Positions 1-8,930 of a stretch of DNA of 52,152 nucleotides are shown here, in pieces. The number at the start of each line of letters is the position of its first letter. Position 1 is the stretch's first letter. The position numbers and the translations under genes were made by a program. This DNA comes from Novosphingobium sp. Chol11 (GTDB lineage Bacteria > Pseudomonadota > Alphaproteobacteria > Sphingomonadales > Sphingomonadaceae), in the NCBI RefSeq assembly GCF_900218065.1, contig NZ_OBMU01000001.1, positions 553,497 to 605,648 of the forward strand, read 5' to 3'. The notes beneath the pieces were generated by a model. That model saw only the letters and a list, made by a program, of their open reading frames with translations, was not told where the DNA came from and did no database searches.

Positions 1-17
1 CTTTCGCTGGGATGACG
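1..17. repeat. half copy of palindromic repeat family 1
   Basis: The window opens with a CGCTGGGATGACG arm, the same arm that ends the complete family 1 copies near 34.2, 36.2, 37.4 and 39.2 kb. The other arm, if present, lies outside the window, just downstream of polA. Confidence 0.6.
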
Positions 18-25
18 ATGTTAGG

Positions 26-2812
26 CTAGTGGGCCGCTCCCCAGCTGGGGCCGTGTCCGATTTCCACGCCTAGAGGGACGCTGAGCTTCACGATCGGTTC
101 GGCTGCCGATTCCATCACCTGACGGATGACGGTGCTGGCCTGTTCCACATCAGCTTCGGGCAGTTCGAAGACCAGTTCGTCATGGACCTGGAGCAGCATC
201 TTCACATTGTGCAGACCCTCAGCCGCGAGCGCTGGGCCCATGCGGACCATTGCGCGCTTGATGATGTCGGCGCTGGTGCCCTGGATCGGCGCGTTGATCG
301 CGGCGCGTTCGGCGCCCTGGCGTTCGTGCTGGATCGGCGCCTTGATACGCGGGAACCAGGTTTTGCGCCCGAAGAGCGTTTCAGTGTAGCCGCGCGCGCG
401 CGCCTTCTCGAGCGTGTCGGTGATGTAGAGGCTGATGCCCGGGAAGCGCTCATAATAGCGGCTGATCATGTCTTGCGCTTCGTCGGCGGTGATTTCCAGC
501 CGCCCGGCAAGGCCCCAGCGGGAGATGCCGTAGAGGATGGCGAAATTGATCGTCTTGGCCCGGCTGCGGGTGTCGCGGTTCACTTCTCCGAACAATTGCT
601 CGGCGGTCGCGGCGTGAATGTCCTCGCCCGCTTGGAAGGCTTCGCGGAGGGCAGGAACGTCCGCGATGTGGGCGGCGAGGCGCAGTTCGATCTGGCTATA
701 GTCAGCCGCGAGGATCACATTTCCGGGTTCGGCAACGAAGGCGTGGCGGATCTGCCGGCCGACTTCGGTACGGATCGGGATGTTCTGGAGATTGGGGTCG
801 GTCGAGGAGAGGCGGCCGGTCTGCGCGCCGGACAGCGAGTAGCTGGTGTGGACGCGGCTTGAATCCTTGTTGATCTGCGCCTGGAGCGCGTCGGTGTACG
901 TCGATTTGAGCTTCGACAGCTGACGCCAGTCGAGCACTTTTCCCGCGATCTCCGCGCCTTGCGCTTTCAGCTGCTCAAGGATGGTGACGTCGGTGGAATA
1001 TGCGCCGGACTTGCCTTTCTTGCCCCCTTTGTAGCCCATCTTGTCGAACAGGATCGCGCCCAGCTGCTGCGTCGATCCGATGGCGAAGGGCTGGCCCGCG
1101 ATGGCGTGTATCTCGCCCTCCAGCTTGGCGATTTCGGCGGTGAATTCGGCCGACAGGCGGGAGAGGGCTTCGCGATCGACCTTGATGCCTTCATGCTCCA
1201 TCCTGGCGATGACGGCGACGAGCGGGCGGTCGACCAGTTCATAGACGCGGGTTGCGCCTTCGTTCGCGATGCGGCTCTTGTAGATTTTCCACAGGCGCAG
1301 CGTCACGTCGGCGTCCTCGGCGGCATATTCGGTCGCCTTGTCGAGCGGGACTTCGGCGAAGCTGATCTGGTTCTTGCCGGTGCCGCACACATCCTTGAAG
1401 CTGATGCATGTGTGATTGAGGTGCACCTTTGCCGCTTCGTCCATGCCGTGGCCCGCCAGGCTTTGCCCGGCGTCTAGGTCGAAGCTCATGACGATGGTGT
1501 CGTCATAGGGCGTGATTTCGATGCCGTGGCGGCGCATGACGGTCAGGTCATATTTGAGGTTCTGGCCGATCTTGAGGACGCTGTCGTCCTCCAGCAGCGG
1601 CTTGAGCTTTGCAAGCACAAGGTCCTTGGGCAGCTGCTCGGGCTTTTCCGCGAACATGTCCTTGCCCCCGTGGCCCACCGGAATGTAGCAGGCCGCGCTT
1701 GGGCCGACCGCAAGGCTGACGCCGACGAGCGCGCAGGACACGCAATCGAGCATGTCGGTTTCGGTGTCGATCGCGAGCAACCCTTCGGCATGGGCAGCGG
1801 CGATCCAGCGGTCGAGCGCCTCTTCCGTCACCACCGTTTCGTAGAGGCTCCGGTCGATCGGCGGTTCTTCCTCCAGCGCCGGAGCGGCGGGCGGCGTGCT
1901 TTCGGTAACAGCAAGCGCGGCGGTTGCGACGGCAACGGCGGCGGCGGGCGCGCCGAGGCGCGTCAGGAGCGACTTGAAGCCATGATGTTCCAGGAAGTTC
2001 TGGAGTGGTTCAGGCGGAATGCCCTTGAGCGTCAAGTCCTCCAGAGGTTCTGGCAGGTCCATGCCGTCGTGCAACGCTACCAGCCTGCGTGAGAGGCGGG
2101 CCATGTCGGCATGGGCGATGAGGTTTTCCTGCATCTTCGACTTTTTCATGCTCGGGGCGGCTTCGAGCGCGGCTTCCAGACTGCCATATTCGGTGATGAG
2201 CTTGGCGGCGGTCTTGGGGCCGATGCCGGGGATGCCGGGGACATTGTCGACGCTGTCGCCCATCAGCGCGAGGACGTCGCCCAACTGCTCCGGCTGCACG
2301 CCGAACTTGGTCATGACATAGTCCGCGCCGCGCCGCTCATTCTTCATGGTGTCGTACATGTCGACGCCGGGCTGGATGAGCTGCATCAGGTCCTTGTCGG
2401 AACTGACGATGGTGACGTGCCAGCCAGCCGCGACGGCGGCCTTCGTATAGCTGGCGATGATGTCGTCGGCCTCGAACCCCGCTTCCTCGATGCACGGCAG
2501 GGAGAAGGCGCGGGTCGCGTCGCGGATCATCGGAAATTGGGGGACGAGATCCTCGGGCGGCGGGGGCCGGTTCGCCTTGTAGGCGTCGTACATTTCGTTG
2601 CGGAAGGTCTGGCTGCCCTTGTCCAGCACCACCGCGAGATGGGTTGGTCCCTCGGCCTTGCCCAGTTCCTCCGCCAGCTTCCAAAGCATCGTCGTGTAGC
2701 CATAGACCGCGCCGACCGGCTGGCCGTGCCGATTGGTGAGCGGGGGGAGCTGGTGGTAGGCGCGGAAGATGTAGCCGCTGCCGTCGACGAGGTAGAGATG
2801 ATTCTGGGCCAT
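26..2812 (-). CDS. polA: DNA polymerase I
   Basis: Family A DNA polymerase of 928 aa, acting in Okazaki fragment processing and repair synthesis. The N-terminal 5' nuclease (about residues 1-290) starts with LYLVDGSGYIFRAYH and carries the helix-hairpin segment GIPGIGPKTAAKL. The 3'-5' exonuclease domain follows an Ala/Pro-rich linker and keeps the metal-binding AIDTETDML motif, so proofreading is probably intact. The polymerase domain has motif A (ADYSQIELRLAAH), motif B (RAKTINFAILYG) and motif C (QVHDELVFE, about residue 875). Full family length, and the start at MAQNHLYL matches relatives. The gene stands alone and is divergent from the PIG-L gene. Confidence 0.98.
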   Translation of the reverse strand: MAQNHLYLVDGSGYIFRAYHQLPPLTNRHGQPVGAVYGYTTMLWKLAEELGKAEGPTHLAVVLDKGSQTFRNEMYDAYKANRPPPPEDLVPQFPMIRDATRAFSLPCIEEAGFEADDIIASYTKAAVAAGWHVTIVSSDKDLMQLIQPGVDMYDTMKNERRGADYVMTKFGVQPEQLGDVLALMGDSVDNVPGIPGIGPKTAAKLITEYGSLEAALEAAPSMKKSKMQENLIAHADMARLSRRLVALHDGMDLPEPLEDLTLKGIPPEPLQNFLEHHGFKSLLTRLGAPAAAVAVATAALAVTESTPPAAPALEEEPPIDRSLYETVVTEEALDRWIAAAHAEGLLAIDTETDMLDCVSCALVGVSLAVGPSAACYIPVGHGGKDMFAEKPEQLPKDLVLAKLKPLLEDDSVLKIGQNLKYDLTVMRRHGIEITPYDDTIVMSFDLDAGQSLAGHGMDEAAKVHLNHTCISFKDVCGTGKNQISFAEVPLDKATEYAAEDADVTLRLWKIYKSRIANEGATRVYELVDRPLVAVIARMEHEGIKVDREALSRLSAEFTAEIAKLEGEIHAIAGQPFAIGSTQQLGAILFDKMGYKGGKKGKSGAYSTDVTILEQLKAQGAEIAGKVLDWRQLSKLKSTYTDALQAQINKDSSRVHTSYSLSGAQTGRLSSTDPNLQNIPIRTEVGRQIRHAFVAEPGNVILAADYSQIELRLAAHIADVPALREAFQAGEDIHAATAEQLFGEVNRDTRSRAKTINFAILYGISRWGLAGRLEITADEAQDMISRYYERFPGISLYITDTLEKARARGYTETLFGRKTWFPRIKAPIQHERQGAERAAINAPIQGTSADIIKRAMVRMGPALAAEGLHNVKMLLQVHDELVFELPEADVEQASTVIRQVMESAAEPIVKLSVPLGVEIGHGPSWGAAH

Positions 2813-3380
2813 GGGCGCAGGGGATAGCGGGTTAGGGCAGCACGCTCCAGTGGCTTGGGTGCGATATGGCCGGTGCCGCTATCATGCAGGCCTCTGCCGG
2901 GATTTCGATTCGCCTTGGCCGAGCGGAAAATAGGCAGCCTGCGTATGGGGAAGGGTGAAGAAATGGCGGATTTCCGCCGAAGTTCACAGTGTATGCGCGC
3001 GCGAGGGCGGGCGCGCGTGTGCGCGAGGGCGTGATGTGCCGGACGTTTTCAAAGAGGCAGTGAGGATAGGCTGACGGGCGGCAAATAGGACAGGGGTGAA
3101 ATTGCGCCATGTTGGAGAAATAGGATGCTTTTTCAGGGAGGTGTGGCTGTTTCGTGACGCTGTGTGCCCGTTCCATGTTGGAGGACGCTGCGAATGAGAG
3201 GCTAGGCCGGTCGATGTAGACTGAGATGCCAGCTTGCGCTGGCATGACGGATGGGGCCGGTAAAGCCGAGCGCGGATATTCCTCCTATTCCTCTGAATGG
3301 ACGAGGGGGAAGGTCCGTGTTTCCCCTGACGGCCCCTAGATGTGCATCATTTCCGTGGCTTAAGGGTTAAGAGGCTTTGC
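2813..3380. other. 568-bp intergenic region, polA / PIG-L divergent
   Basis: No gene is supported here. A 137-codon frame on the minus strand starts inside a repeat arm and has no family resemblance. The DNA contains a GCG/CGCGCG-rich low-complexity patch around 2995-3030, one half copy of repeat family 1 (3223-3250) and a weak hairpin near 3300-3330 (GGGGGA with TCCCCT). The promoters of polA and of the PIG-L gene must lie here, but no convincing -35/-10 pair was identified. Confidence 0.5.
3223..3250. repeat. half copy of palindromic repeat family 1
   Basis: The segment contains CCAGCTTGCGCTGG followed by CATGACGG, a short hairpin-forming version of the arm that occurs in pairs at four other places in the window. 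Only one arm is present here. Confidence 0.65.
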
Positions 3381-4157
3381 ATGCTCGATCTCACTTCCGC
3401 GCCAGCTATATTTCTCCAGCCGCATGCGGACGATGCGGCTCTATCCTGCGGGGGAACCGTGGCCGCCATTGCGGCTGCTGGACGGTCCAGCCACATTATC
3501 ACCTTGTTCGCCGGGGAGATCGTACCGCAACTTGTCAGCAGCTTTGCCGAGTGGAAGCATTCGCGCTGGAACCTTACCGATCCGGAGGAGGTGATCGATA
3601 TCCGGCGGTCCGAAGACGCGGAGGCTGCGAGGACGCTGGGCTGCTCCGTGCGCTGGCTCGGCTTGCCCGATGTGATCTATCGCGGAGATACAGTCACGTC
3701 GGACGATGAATTGTTCGGGCCAATTGACGCGAATGGCTTGGCGCTGGCCGACCATCTTGTCGACGAGCTGACAAGCCTGCCTGAGTGGCAGCCTTCGGCG
3801 ACCGTGTTCGTGCCGCTGGCCATCGGGTCGCACATCGACCATCAGATCGTCTTTGAGACGGGCGTGGGGCTGGCGCGACGGGGGCACCGGGTTTTTGCTT
3901 GGGAGGATGCGCCCTATGTCATCCATACGCCCGAGGGGCTTGGCCAAAGGCTGGAACAGGTAAGGGCCCGGCTGGGGCCGCCTGAGCTGGTCGGGATCGA
4001 AGAGCAGTTGGAGCGGAAGCTAGATGCGATCCGAGCTTATCGGACGCAGGTTCCGGTGATTTTCCGCTTCACCGATGATTTCAGGGCAGCGACGAGGGAG
4101 TTTGCGCGGCAGACTGGCGGAGGTGTGGCGGCGGAGCGGTTCTGGCCGGTTTTGTGA
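3381..4157 (+). CDS. PIG-L (LmbE-like) family deacetylase
   Basis: 258 aa zinc-dependent N-acetyl-sugar deacetylase of the PIG-L/LmbE family. The metal-binding motif near the N-terminus is QPHADDAALSCGG, a variant of the usual PHPDD, and the distal histidine motif is GSHIDHQ. ATG 3381 was chosen because GAGG lies 6 nt upstream; an in-frame ATG at 3342 would add 13 unconserved residues. The family includes enzymes acting on GlcNAc conjugates and antibiotic precursors. Substrate is not predictable here, since the neighbours (polA, accBC) give no pathway context. Confidence 0.85.
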   Translation: MLDLTSAPAIFLQPHADDAALSCGGTVAAIAAAGRSSHIITLFAGEIVPQLVSSFAEWKHSRWNLTDPEEVIDIRRSEDAEAARTLGCSVRWLGLPDVIYRGDTVTSDDELFGPIDANGLALADHLVDELTSLPEWQPSATVFVPLAIGSHIDHQIVFETGVGLARRGHRVFAWEDAPYVIHTPEGLGQRLEQVRARLGPPELVGIEEQLERKLDAIRAYRTQVPVIFRFTDDFRAATREFARQTGGGVAAERFWPVL

Positions 4158-4206
4158 GAGTGGGATGAGGCTTGCGCGCTTCCAAGCTAGAGGTGTTTGA
4201 GCGATT

Positions 4207-4243
4207 GGACGTTGCGCTGGCCCCCCGCTTGCGGGAGGGGGTG
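4207..4243. repeat. partial copy of GC-rich repeat family 2
   Basis: GTTGCGCTGGCCC followed by a C-run/G-run hairpin (CCCCCGCTTGCGGGAGGGGG) matches the right half of the large family 2 palindrome at 41.94-41.98 kb, which contains the same GTTGCGCTGGCCC 13-mer. It lies just downstream of the arsC-like gene and could serve as its transcript-end hairpin. Confidence 0.65.
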
Positions 4244-4253
4244 GACGGATGCT

Positions 4254-4598
4254 TTACAGGACCTCGCTCACCCGTTCCGGCGGGCGGGCGATGACTGCGC
4301 CCTTGTCGGTGATCACGATCGCGCGTTCGATCAGGATCGGGTGGACGGCCATGGCGTCCAGGACGGCATCGTCATTCGTTACATCTAGGCCGATGTCCTT
4401 TACCACAGCTTCGCCGTTGCGGAGGGCTTCGGAAGGGCGCACGCCTGCTTTCGCCAGCACCGCTTCGATCTCTGCACGGGCGGGCGAGGTTTTCAGATAC
4501 TCCACCACATCGACCTCTACCCCCGGCGTGTCCTCAAGGATCGCAAGCGCGGCGCGCGATTTGGAGCAGCGGGGATTGTGCCAGATGGTGGCCTTCAC
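4254..4598 (-). CDS. ArsC family reductase (glutaredoxin-dependent arsenate reductase type)
   Basis: 114 aa protein of the thioredoxin-fold ArsC/Spx family. The active-site region [14 protein letters not shown] has the catalytic Cys, and the C-terminus has the family [10 protein letters not shown] and RPPERV segments. The chosen GTG start (4596-4598) overlaps the accC stop in a GTGA arrangement, which implies translational coupling; an upstream ATG at 4634 would lie inside accC. No arsenite pump, ArsR or ACR3 gene is nearby, so a true arsenic-resistance role is unproven. It is the last gene of the aroQ-accB-accC operon. Confidence 0.85.
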   Translation of the reverse strand: MKATIWHNPRCSKSRAALAILEDTPGVEVDVVEYLKTSPARAEIEAVLAKAGVRPSEALRNGEAVVKDIGLDVTNDDAVLDAMAVHPILIERAIVITDKGAVIARPPERVSEVL

Positions 4599-5947
4599 GC
4601 CTGCTCGTCCTTCGCCAACCACTCCTCCAGCCATTTGATGGTGTAGTCGCCGCTCAGGAATTCGGGGTCCTTGAGCAGCTTCTGGTGGAGCGGGATCGTG
4701 GTCTTCATGCCCTCGATCACATATTCTTCCAACGCGCGCTTGAGGCGCATGATGCAGCCTTCGCGCGTGCGGCCGTAGACGATCAGCTTGCCGATCATGC
4801 TGTCATAATAGGGCGGCACCCTATAACCCTGATACAGGCCGCTATCGACGCGGACGTGCATGCCGCCGGGGACGTGATAGCTGGTAACGGTGCCAGGCGA
4901 GGGGGCGAAGGTCTTGGGGTCCTCCGCATTGATGCGGCATTCGATGGCGTGGCCGTGAAACTCGATTTCTTCCTGCGCGACGGAGAGCGGCTTGCCCTCA
5001 GCAACGCGGATCTGTTCGCGGACGAGGTCGAGGCCGGTGATCATTTCCGTCACCGGATGCTCCACCTGAAGGCGGGTGTTCATCTCGATGAAGTAGAATT
5101 CACCATTTTCCCAGAGGAACTCGATCGTGCCCGCGCCGCGATAGCCCATGTCGGCCATCGCCTTGCGCACGACTTCGCCCATCCGGTCGCGCTCTGCGGC
5201 GGAGAGGACGGGGGAGGGAGCTTCCTCCAGCACCTTCTGGTGGCGGCGCTGGAGCGAGCAGTCGCGCTCGCCGAGGTGGATGGCCTGGCCGTTGCCGTCG
5301 CCGAAGACCTGGAATTCGATATGCCGGGGATTGCCCAGATATTTTTCCATATAGACGGTGTCATCGCCGAACGCCGCCTTCGCCTCCGATCCGGCTTGGC
5401 GCATCAGCGTTTCGAGCTGATCTTCGGAGGGCACGACCTTCATGCCGCGCCCTCCGCCGCCCGAGGCTGCCTTGATAAGGACGGGGTAGCCGATCCGGGC
5501 GGCGACTTCGCGGGCTTCCTCGACTGTCGACAGCGCGCCATCGGAGCCGGGAACGAGCGGCAGGCCGAGCGCGCCTGCCGTGCGCTTGGCTTCGACCTTG
5601 TCGCCCATGATGCGGATATGTTCGGGCTTGGGGCCGACGAAGGCGAGGCCATGCGCTTCCACGATTTCCGCGAACTGGGCGTTTTCGGAGAGGAAGCCAT
5701 AGCCGGGGTGGATCGCATCCGCGCCGGAGATTTCGGCGGCGGAGATGATCGCGGCGATGTTGAGATAGCTGTCCTTGGCCGCGGGCGGGCCGATGCAGAT
5801 CGCTTCGTCGGCGAGGCGCACATGCATGGCATCGGCGTCGGCGGTGGAGTGCACCGCCACCGTCTTGATGCCCATTTCATGGCAGGCGCGGTGGATGCGG
5901 AGCGCGATTTCGCCCCGGTTCGCGATCAGCAGCTTTTCGATGGCCAT
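4595..5947 (-). CDS. accC: acetyl-CoA carboxylase, biotin carboxylase subunit
   Basis: 450 aa ATP-grasp enzyme that carboxylates the biotin on AccB with bicarbonate and ATP, the first half-reaction of fatty acid synthesis. It begins with [14 protein letters not shown], has the glycine-rich ATP loop GGGGRGMK, the [12 protein letters not shown] segment and the [14 protein letters not shown] metal and biotin site. Length is typical of free-standing AccC. It lies 14 nt downstream of accB and overlaps the arsC-like gene, so the three are probably one transcript. Confidence 0.98.
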   Translation of the reverse strand: MAIEKLLIANRGEIALRIHRACHEMGIKTVAVHSTADADAMHVRLADEAICIGPPAAKDSYLNIAAIISAAEISGADAIHPGYGFLSENAQFAEIVEAHGLAFVGPKPEHIRIMGDKVEAKRTAGALGLPLVPGSDGALSTVEEAREVAARIGYPVLIKAASGGGGRGMKVVPSEDQLETLMRQAGSEAKAAFGDDTVYMEKYLGNPRHIEFQVFGDGNGQAIHLGERDCSLQRRHQKVLEEAPSPVLSAAERDRMGEVVRKAMADMGYRGAGTIEFLWENGEFYFIEMNTRLQVEHPVTEMITGLDLVREQIRVAEGKPLSVAQEEIEFHGHAIECRINAEDPKTFAPSPGTVTSYHVPGGMHVRVDSGLYQGYRVPPYYDSMIGKLIVYGRTREGCIMRLKRALEEYVIEGMKTTIPLHQKLLKDPEFLSGDYTIKWLEEWLAKDEQA

Positions 5948-5961
5948 GTGTGAAGCGGCCC

Positions 5962-6447
5962 TTATTCGATGACGATCAGCGGCTGGTCATATTCGACCGG
6001 CTGGCCATTATCGACCAGCACGGCCTTGACCGTGCCCGCGTTGGGCGCGGTGATGGCGTTCATGACCTTCATCGCTTCGACGATGAGGACAGTGTCGCCA
6101 GCCTTCACGGTCGCACCCACGGCGGCGAAGGGAGCAGCGCCCGGTTCCGCCGAAAGATAGGCGGTGCCGACGATGGGCGATCGGACGGCGTTGGCAGCGA
6201 CGGCAGGCGCAGCGGCTACGGCCGGAGCGGCGGCGGGCGCAGGAGTGGCGACCGGGGCTGCGGCGACCGGCGCGGGGGCATAGGCGATGGCGTTGCCGCC
6301 GCTGGCCGCCTTGCGCGCGACGCGGATCTTGCGATCGCCGTCCTCAACCTCGATTTCCGTCAGGTTGGTGTCGTCGAGCAGCGCGGCGAGATCCCGCACC
6401 AGCTGCACGTCCACCTGCATTGCGCCCTTTTCAGCCTTGTCGTTCAT
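5962..6447 (-). CDS. accB: acetyl-CoA carboxylase biotin carboxyl carrier protein
   Basis: 161 aa BCCP. The C-terminal biotinyl domain has the EAMKVMN motif with the biotin-accepting Lys. The middle is an Ala/Pro-rich flexible linker (about residues 60-90), and the N-terminal [19 protein letters not shown] segment is typical of AccB. The start MNDKAEKG (ATG 6447) was chosen because AGGGA lies about 9 nt upstream; a longer frame to 6516 adds unconserved residues. The second residue after the biotinyl Lys is the usual Met, while the first is Val where Leu or Met is more common. Confidence 0.97.
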   Translation of the reverse strand: MNDKAEKGAMQVDVQLVRDLAALLDDTNLTEIEVEDGDRKIRVARKAASGGNAIAYAPAPVAAAPVATPAPAAAPAVAAAPAVAANAVRSPIVGTAYLSAEPGAAPFAAVGATVKAGDTVLIVEAMKVMNAITAPNAGTVKAVLVDNGQPVEYDQPLIVIE

Positions 6448-6543
6448 TTGAAGTCCCTGGACGGTGAAATGTCTTATGTGATGCCCGCGCCTATGCGCAT
6501 TTAGGCCAAAGCGCAACTTTTGAGCGCCAAAACTGCTCGCGGC

Positions 6544-6984
6544 TTAAAGTTCCAGCGCGGCTTCCAACGCCAGCATGTAGGACATCGCGCCGAAGCCCGC
6601 GATCGTGCCCTTTGCCGCCATGCCGACATAGCTTTTGTGGCGGAACGGCTCGCGGGCATGCGGGTTCGACAGGTGAACCTCAATCACGGGTATGCTGATA
6701 CCCTTGATCGCGTCATGCAGCGCGATGGAAGTGTGGGTGAGGCCGCCCGGGTTGAGGATGATGGCATGCGCGCTTTCCTCATGCGCTTCCTGGAGCCAGT
6801 CGATCAGGTGGCCTTCATGATTGGACTGGCGGAAGTCGATTTCGACATGAGCGCGCTGCGCCGCGTCTTCCATCCGCTCGGCAATGTCGTCGAGCGTGTC
6901 ATAGCCGTAGATGTCCGGCTCCCGCGTGCCCAGCATGTTGAGGTTGGGGCCGTTCAACACATAGATTTTCCGCGCTTCGGCCAT
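6544..6984 (-). CDS. aroQ: type II 3-dehydroquinate dehydratase
   Basis: 146 aa shikimate-pathway enzyme that dehydrates 3-dehydroquinate. Family motifs are all visible: [15 protein letters not shown] at the N-terminus with the catalytic Tyr in IYGYDTL, then [15 protein letters not shown] and [17 protein letters not shown] 6984 has an AAGGGGG ribosome site; a longer frame to 7002 is less likely. aroQ-accB-accC is a recurring order in proteobacteria. A 96-nt gap separates it from accB, so a separate accB promoter is possible. Confidence 0.97.
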   Translation of the reverse strand: MAEARKIYVLNGPNLNMLGTREPDIYGYDTLDDIAERMEDAAQRAHVEIDFRQSNHEGHLIDWLQEAHEESAHAIILNPGGLTHTSIALHDAIKGISIPVIEVHLSNPHAREPFRHKSYVGMAAKGTIAGFGAMSYMLALEAALEL

Positions 6985-7010
6985 GGCAATCCCCCTTAGC
7001 ATGTTGCGGC

Positions 7011-7028
7011 AGGGGCGGCGCCGCCCCT
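7011..7028. promoter_or_regulatory. 18-bp perfect palindrome between aroQ and thiSG
   Basis: AGGGGCGGCGCCGCCCCT is a perfect 18-bp palindrome in the 122-bp divergent region between aroQ and thiSG. It could be an operator for a dimeric regulator or a hairpin in either leader. No regulator is identifiable from the sequence. Confidence 0.4.
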
Positions 7029-7054
7029 ATATGCTGCGCTGATCCTTAGCCTTT

Positions 7055-7083
7055 CGTGTCGCGCCAAGTCGAGACACGTTTTT
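7055..7083 (+). terminator. terminator-like hairpin in the thiSG leader (possible attenuator)
   Basis: CGTGTC and GACACG (7055-7060 and 7073-7078) form a stem extended by two more CG pairs and are followed by five T residues (7079-7083). No gene on the plus strand ends upstream, so this is not an ordinary end-of-gene terminator. It sits 23 nt before the thiSG start and would reduce readthrough into it. No TPP-riboswitch core was seen. Confidence 0.45.
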
Positions 7084-7106
7084 GATTTGAAGACAGGACA
7101 CGAGCA

Positions 7107-8108
7107 TTGCACGTCGACGGCACCTTATCGATCACCATCAATGGCGACCATCGCCGCGTGCGCGCAGGCATCACGCTGGCGGAATTGGCGAGCGAGCTTG
7201 GCTTCGCGCCGGAGAAGGTGGCGGTTGAGCGTAACCTGGAGGTCGTGCCCCGGTCGACGCTGGCGCAGGTGTGCGTCGAGGATGGCGATGATCTGGAGAT
7301 CGTGCATTTTGTTGGTGGCGGCGATGTGTCGGCTGTCGATGAGGATAGCTGGAGCGTTGTGGGCAAGACTTTCCGGTCGCGGCTGATCGTCGGCACCGGA
7401 AAATACAAAAATTTCGAGCAGAATGCGGCGGCTGTCGCGGCTTCGGGGGCGGAGATCGTCACGGTGGCGGTGCGGCGCGTGAATGTGTCAGACCCGAACG
7501 CGCCGATGCTGACGGACTTTATCGATCCCCGGAAGATCACCTATCTGCCCAATACGGCGGGTTGCTATACCGGTGAAGAGGCGATCCGGACGCTGCGGCT
7601 GGCGCGGGAGGCGGGTGGCTGGGACCTCGTCAAGCTGGAGGTGCTGGGCGAAGCGCGGACGCTCTATCCCGACATGGTGGAGACGCTGAGGGCGACGGAA
7701 ATCCTGGCCAAGGAAGGCTTCAAGCCGATGGTTTATTGCGTCGATGATCCGATCGCGGCCAAGCGGCTGGAAGATGCGGGCGCGGTGGCGATCATGCCGT
7801 TGGGTGCGCCGATCGGCTCGGGCCTTGGCATTCAGAACCGAGTGACGATCCGCCTGATCGTCGAGGGCACGAAGCTGCCGGTGCTGGTCGATGCTGGCGT
7901 GGGCACCGCGTCCGAAGCGGCCGAGGCGATGGAATTGGGCTGCACGGGCGTGCTGATGAACACGGCCATCGCTGAGGCCAAGGACCCGGTGCTGATGGCG
8001 GCGGCGATGAAGGCCGGCGTCGAGGCCGGGCGCATGGCTTATCGCGCAGGTCGGATGGGGAAGCGCATGTATGCCGATCCGTCGAGCCCGCTTGCTGGCC
8101 TTATCTAA
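7107..8108 (+). CDS. thiSG: fused sulfur carrier ThiS / thiazole synthase ThiG
   Basis: 333 aa fusion for the thiazole half of thiamine. Residues 1-72 are a ubiquitin-like ThiS ending in VGGG. Residues about 84-333 are the ThiG TIM barrel, with [12 protein letters not shown] at its start, the Schiff-base Lys in LVKLEVLG (K176), and [11 protein letters not shown] and [13 protein letters not shown] near the phosphate site. The start is TTG 7107 with AGGA upstream; no ATG fits. The architecture is known in alphaproteobacteria, but the Gly-Gly that must carry the thiocarboxylate is internal here, so processing or an unusual mechanism is required. Confidence 0.95.
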   Translation: MHVDGTLSITINGDHRRVRAGITLAELASELGFAPEKVAVERNLEVVPRSTLAQVCVEDGDDLEIVHFVGGGDVSAVDEDSWSVVGKTFRSRLIVGTGKYKNFEQNAAAVAASGAEIVTVAVRRVNVSDPNAPMLTDFIDPRKITYLPNTAGCYTGEEAIRTLRLAREAGGWDLVKLEVLGEARTLYPDMVETLRATEILAKEGFKPMVYCVDDPIAAKRLEDAGAVAIMPLGAPIGSGLGIQNRVTIRLIVEGTKLPVLVDAGVGTASEAAEAMELGCTGVLMNTAIAEAKDPVLMAAAMKAGVEAGRMAYRAGRMGKRMYADPSSPLAGLI

Positions 8109-8162
8109 TCCGCCTTCGCCCGAACCGAGCGGGAGCCGCATCACTTTCGCCATTGCAGCAAA

Positions 8163-8191
8163 TTGACCGTCCGGCCGCTTCCGCTTATGGG
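8163..8191 (+). promoter_or_regulatory. candidate sigma70-type promoter of scoAB
   Basis: TTGACC (8163-8168) and TATGGG (8186-8191) are separated by 17 nt, 28 nt before the scoA start, and are followed by an AGGAGGAGG ribosome site. Judged by eye only. Confidence 0.4.
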
Positions 8192-8219
8192 CTAAACGCA
8201 TTCAGGAGGAGGAAAAGCG

Positions 8220-8930
8220 ATGGTCAATAAGCTGTACCCCGATGCTGCGTCTGCGTTGGAGGGCCTTCTCTTTGATGGCATGCATCTTTGTGCGGGCGGC
8301 TTTGGGCTTTGCGGAATTCCCGAGCGCCTGATCGACGCGATCCGTGATTCGGGGGTGAAGGACCTCACCATCGCGTCCAACAACGCCGGGATCGACGGCG
8401 AAGGGCTCGGCAAGCTGCTGCGCACCCGCCAGGTCAAGAAAATGATCAGCTCCTATGTCGGCGAGAACAAGGAGTTCGAGCGGCAGTATCTGAGCGGCGA
8501 ATTGGAGGTGGAGTTCTCACCCCAAGGCACGCTGGCGGAGCGCTGTCGCGCTGGCGGCGCTGGCATTCCGGGCTTCTACACCAAGACGGGCGTCGGCACG
8601 GCGGTCGCTGAAGGCAAGGAAGTGAAGAATTTCGACGGGCAGGATTATATCCTGGAGCGCGGCATCTTTGCCGATGTGTCGATCATCAAGGGCTGGAAGG
8701 CGGATGAGAGCGGCAACCTCATCTTCCGCAAGACTGCGCGCAACTTCAACGCCCCCATGGCGACCGCCGCCAAGATCTGCGTCGCCGAAGTCGAGGAAGT
8801 GGTGCCGGTCGGCAGCCTGAACCCCGACAGCATCCATCTGCCCGGCATTTATGTGAAGCGCATGATCATCGGCGCGCCCTACGACAAAAAGATCGAATTC
8901 CGCACTGTTCGCCAGAGGGAGACCGCCTGA
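8220..8930 (+). CDS. scoA: 3-oxoacid CoA-transferase subunit A
   Basis: 236 aa alpha subunit of succinyl-CoA:3-ketoacid (acetoacetate) CoA-transferase, used in ketone body and polyhydroxybutyrate breakdown. The N-terminus has the family [19 protein letters not shown], and the middle has [12 protein letters not shown] and [16 protein letters not shown] very strong AGGAGGAGG ribosome site precedes ATG 8220. It ends in a TGATG overlap with scoB, so the two subunits are translationally coupled. Confidence 0.95.
   Translation: MVNKLYPDAASALEGLLFDGMHLCAGGFGLCGIPERLIDAIRDSGVKDLTIASNNAGIDGEGLGKLLRTRQVKKMISSYVGENKEFERQYLSGELEVEFSPQGTLAERCRAGGAGIPGFYTKTGVGTAVAEGKEVKNFDGQDYILERGIFADVSIIKGWKADESGNLIFRKTARNFNAPMATAAKICVAEVEEVVPVGSLNPDSIHLPGIYVKRMIIGAPYDKKIEFRTVRQRETA

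Noticed and set aside
2832..3245. 137-codon minus-strand frame upstream of polA
   Set aside because: It starts inside a repeat arm, crosses a low-complexity GCG tract and shows no family features or convincing ribosome site.
4254..4598. A complete arsenic resistance operon
   Set aside because: Only the ArsC-type reductase is present; no ArsR, ArsB, ACR3 or ArsH gene is adjacent.
4685..5953. 422-codon plus-strand frame opposite accC
   Set aside because: Antisense shadow; accC on the other strand is unambiguous.
6985..7106. TPP riboswitch before thiSG
   Set aside because: The conserved aptamer segments (such as CTGAGA with its partner region) are not present in the gap; only a terminator-like hairpin is.
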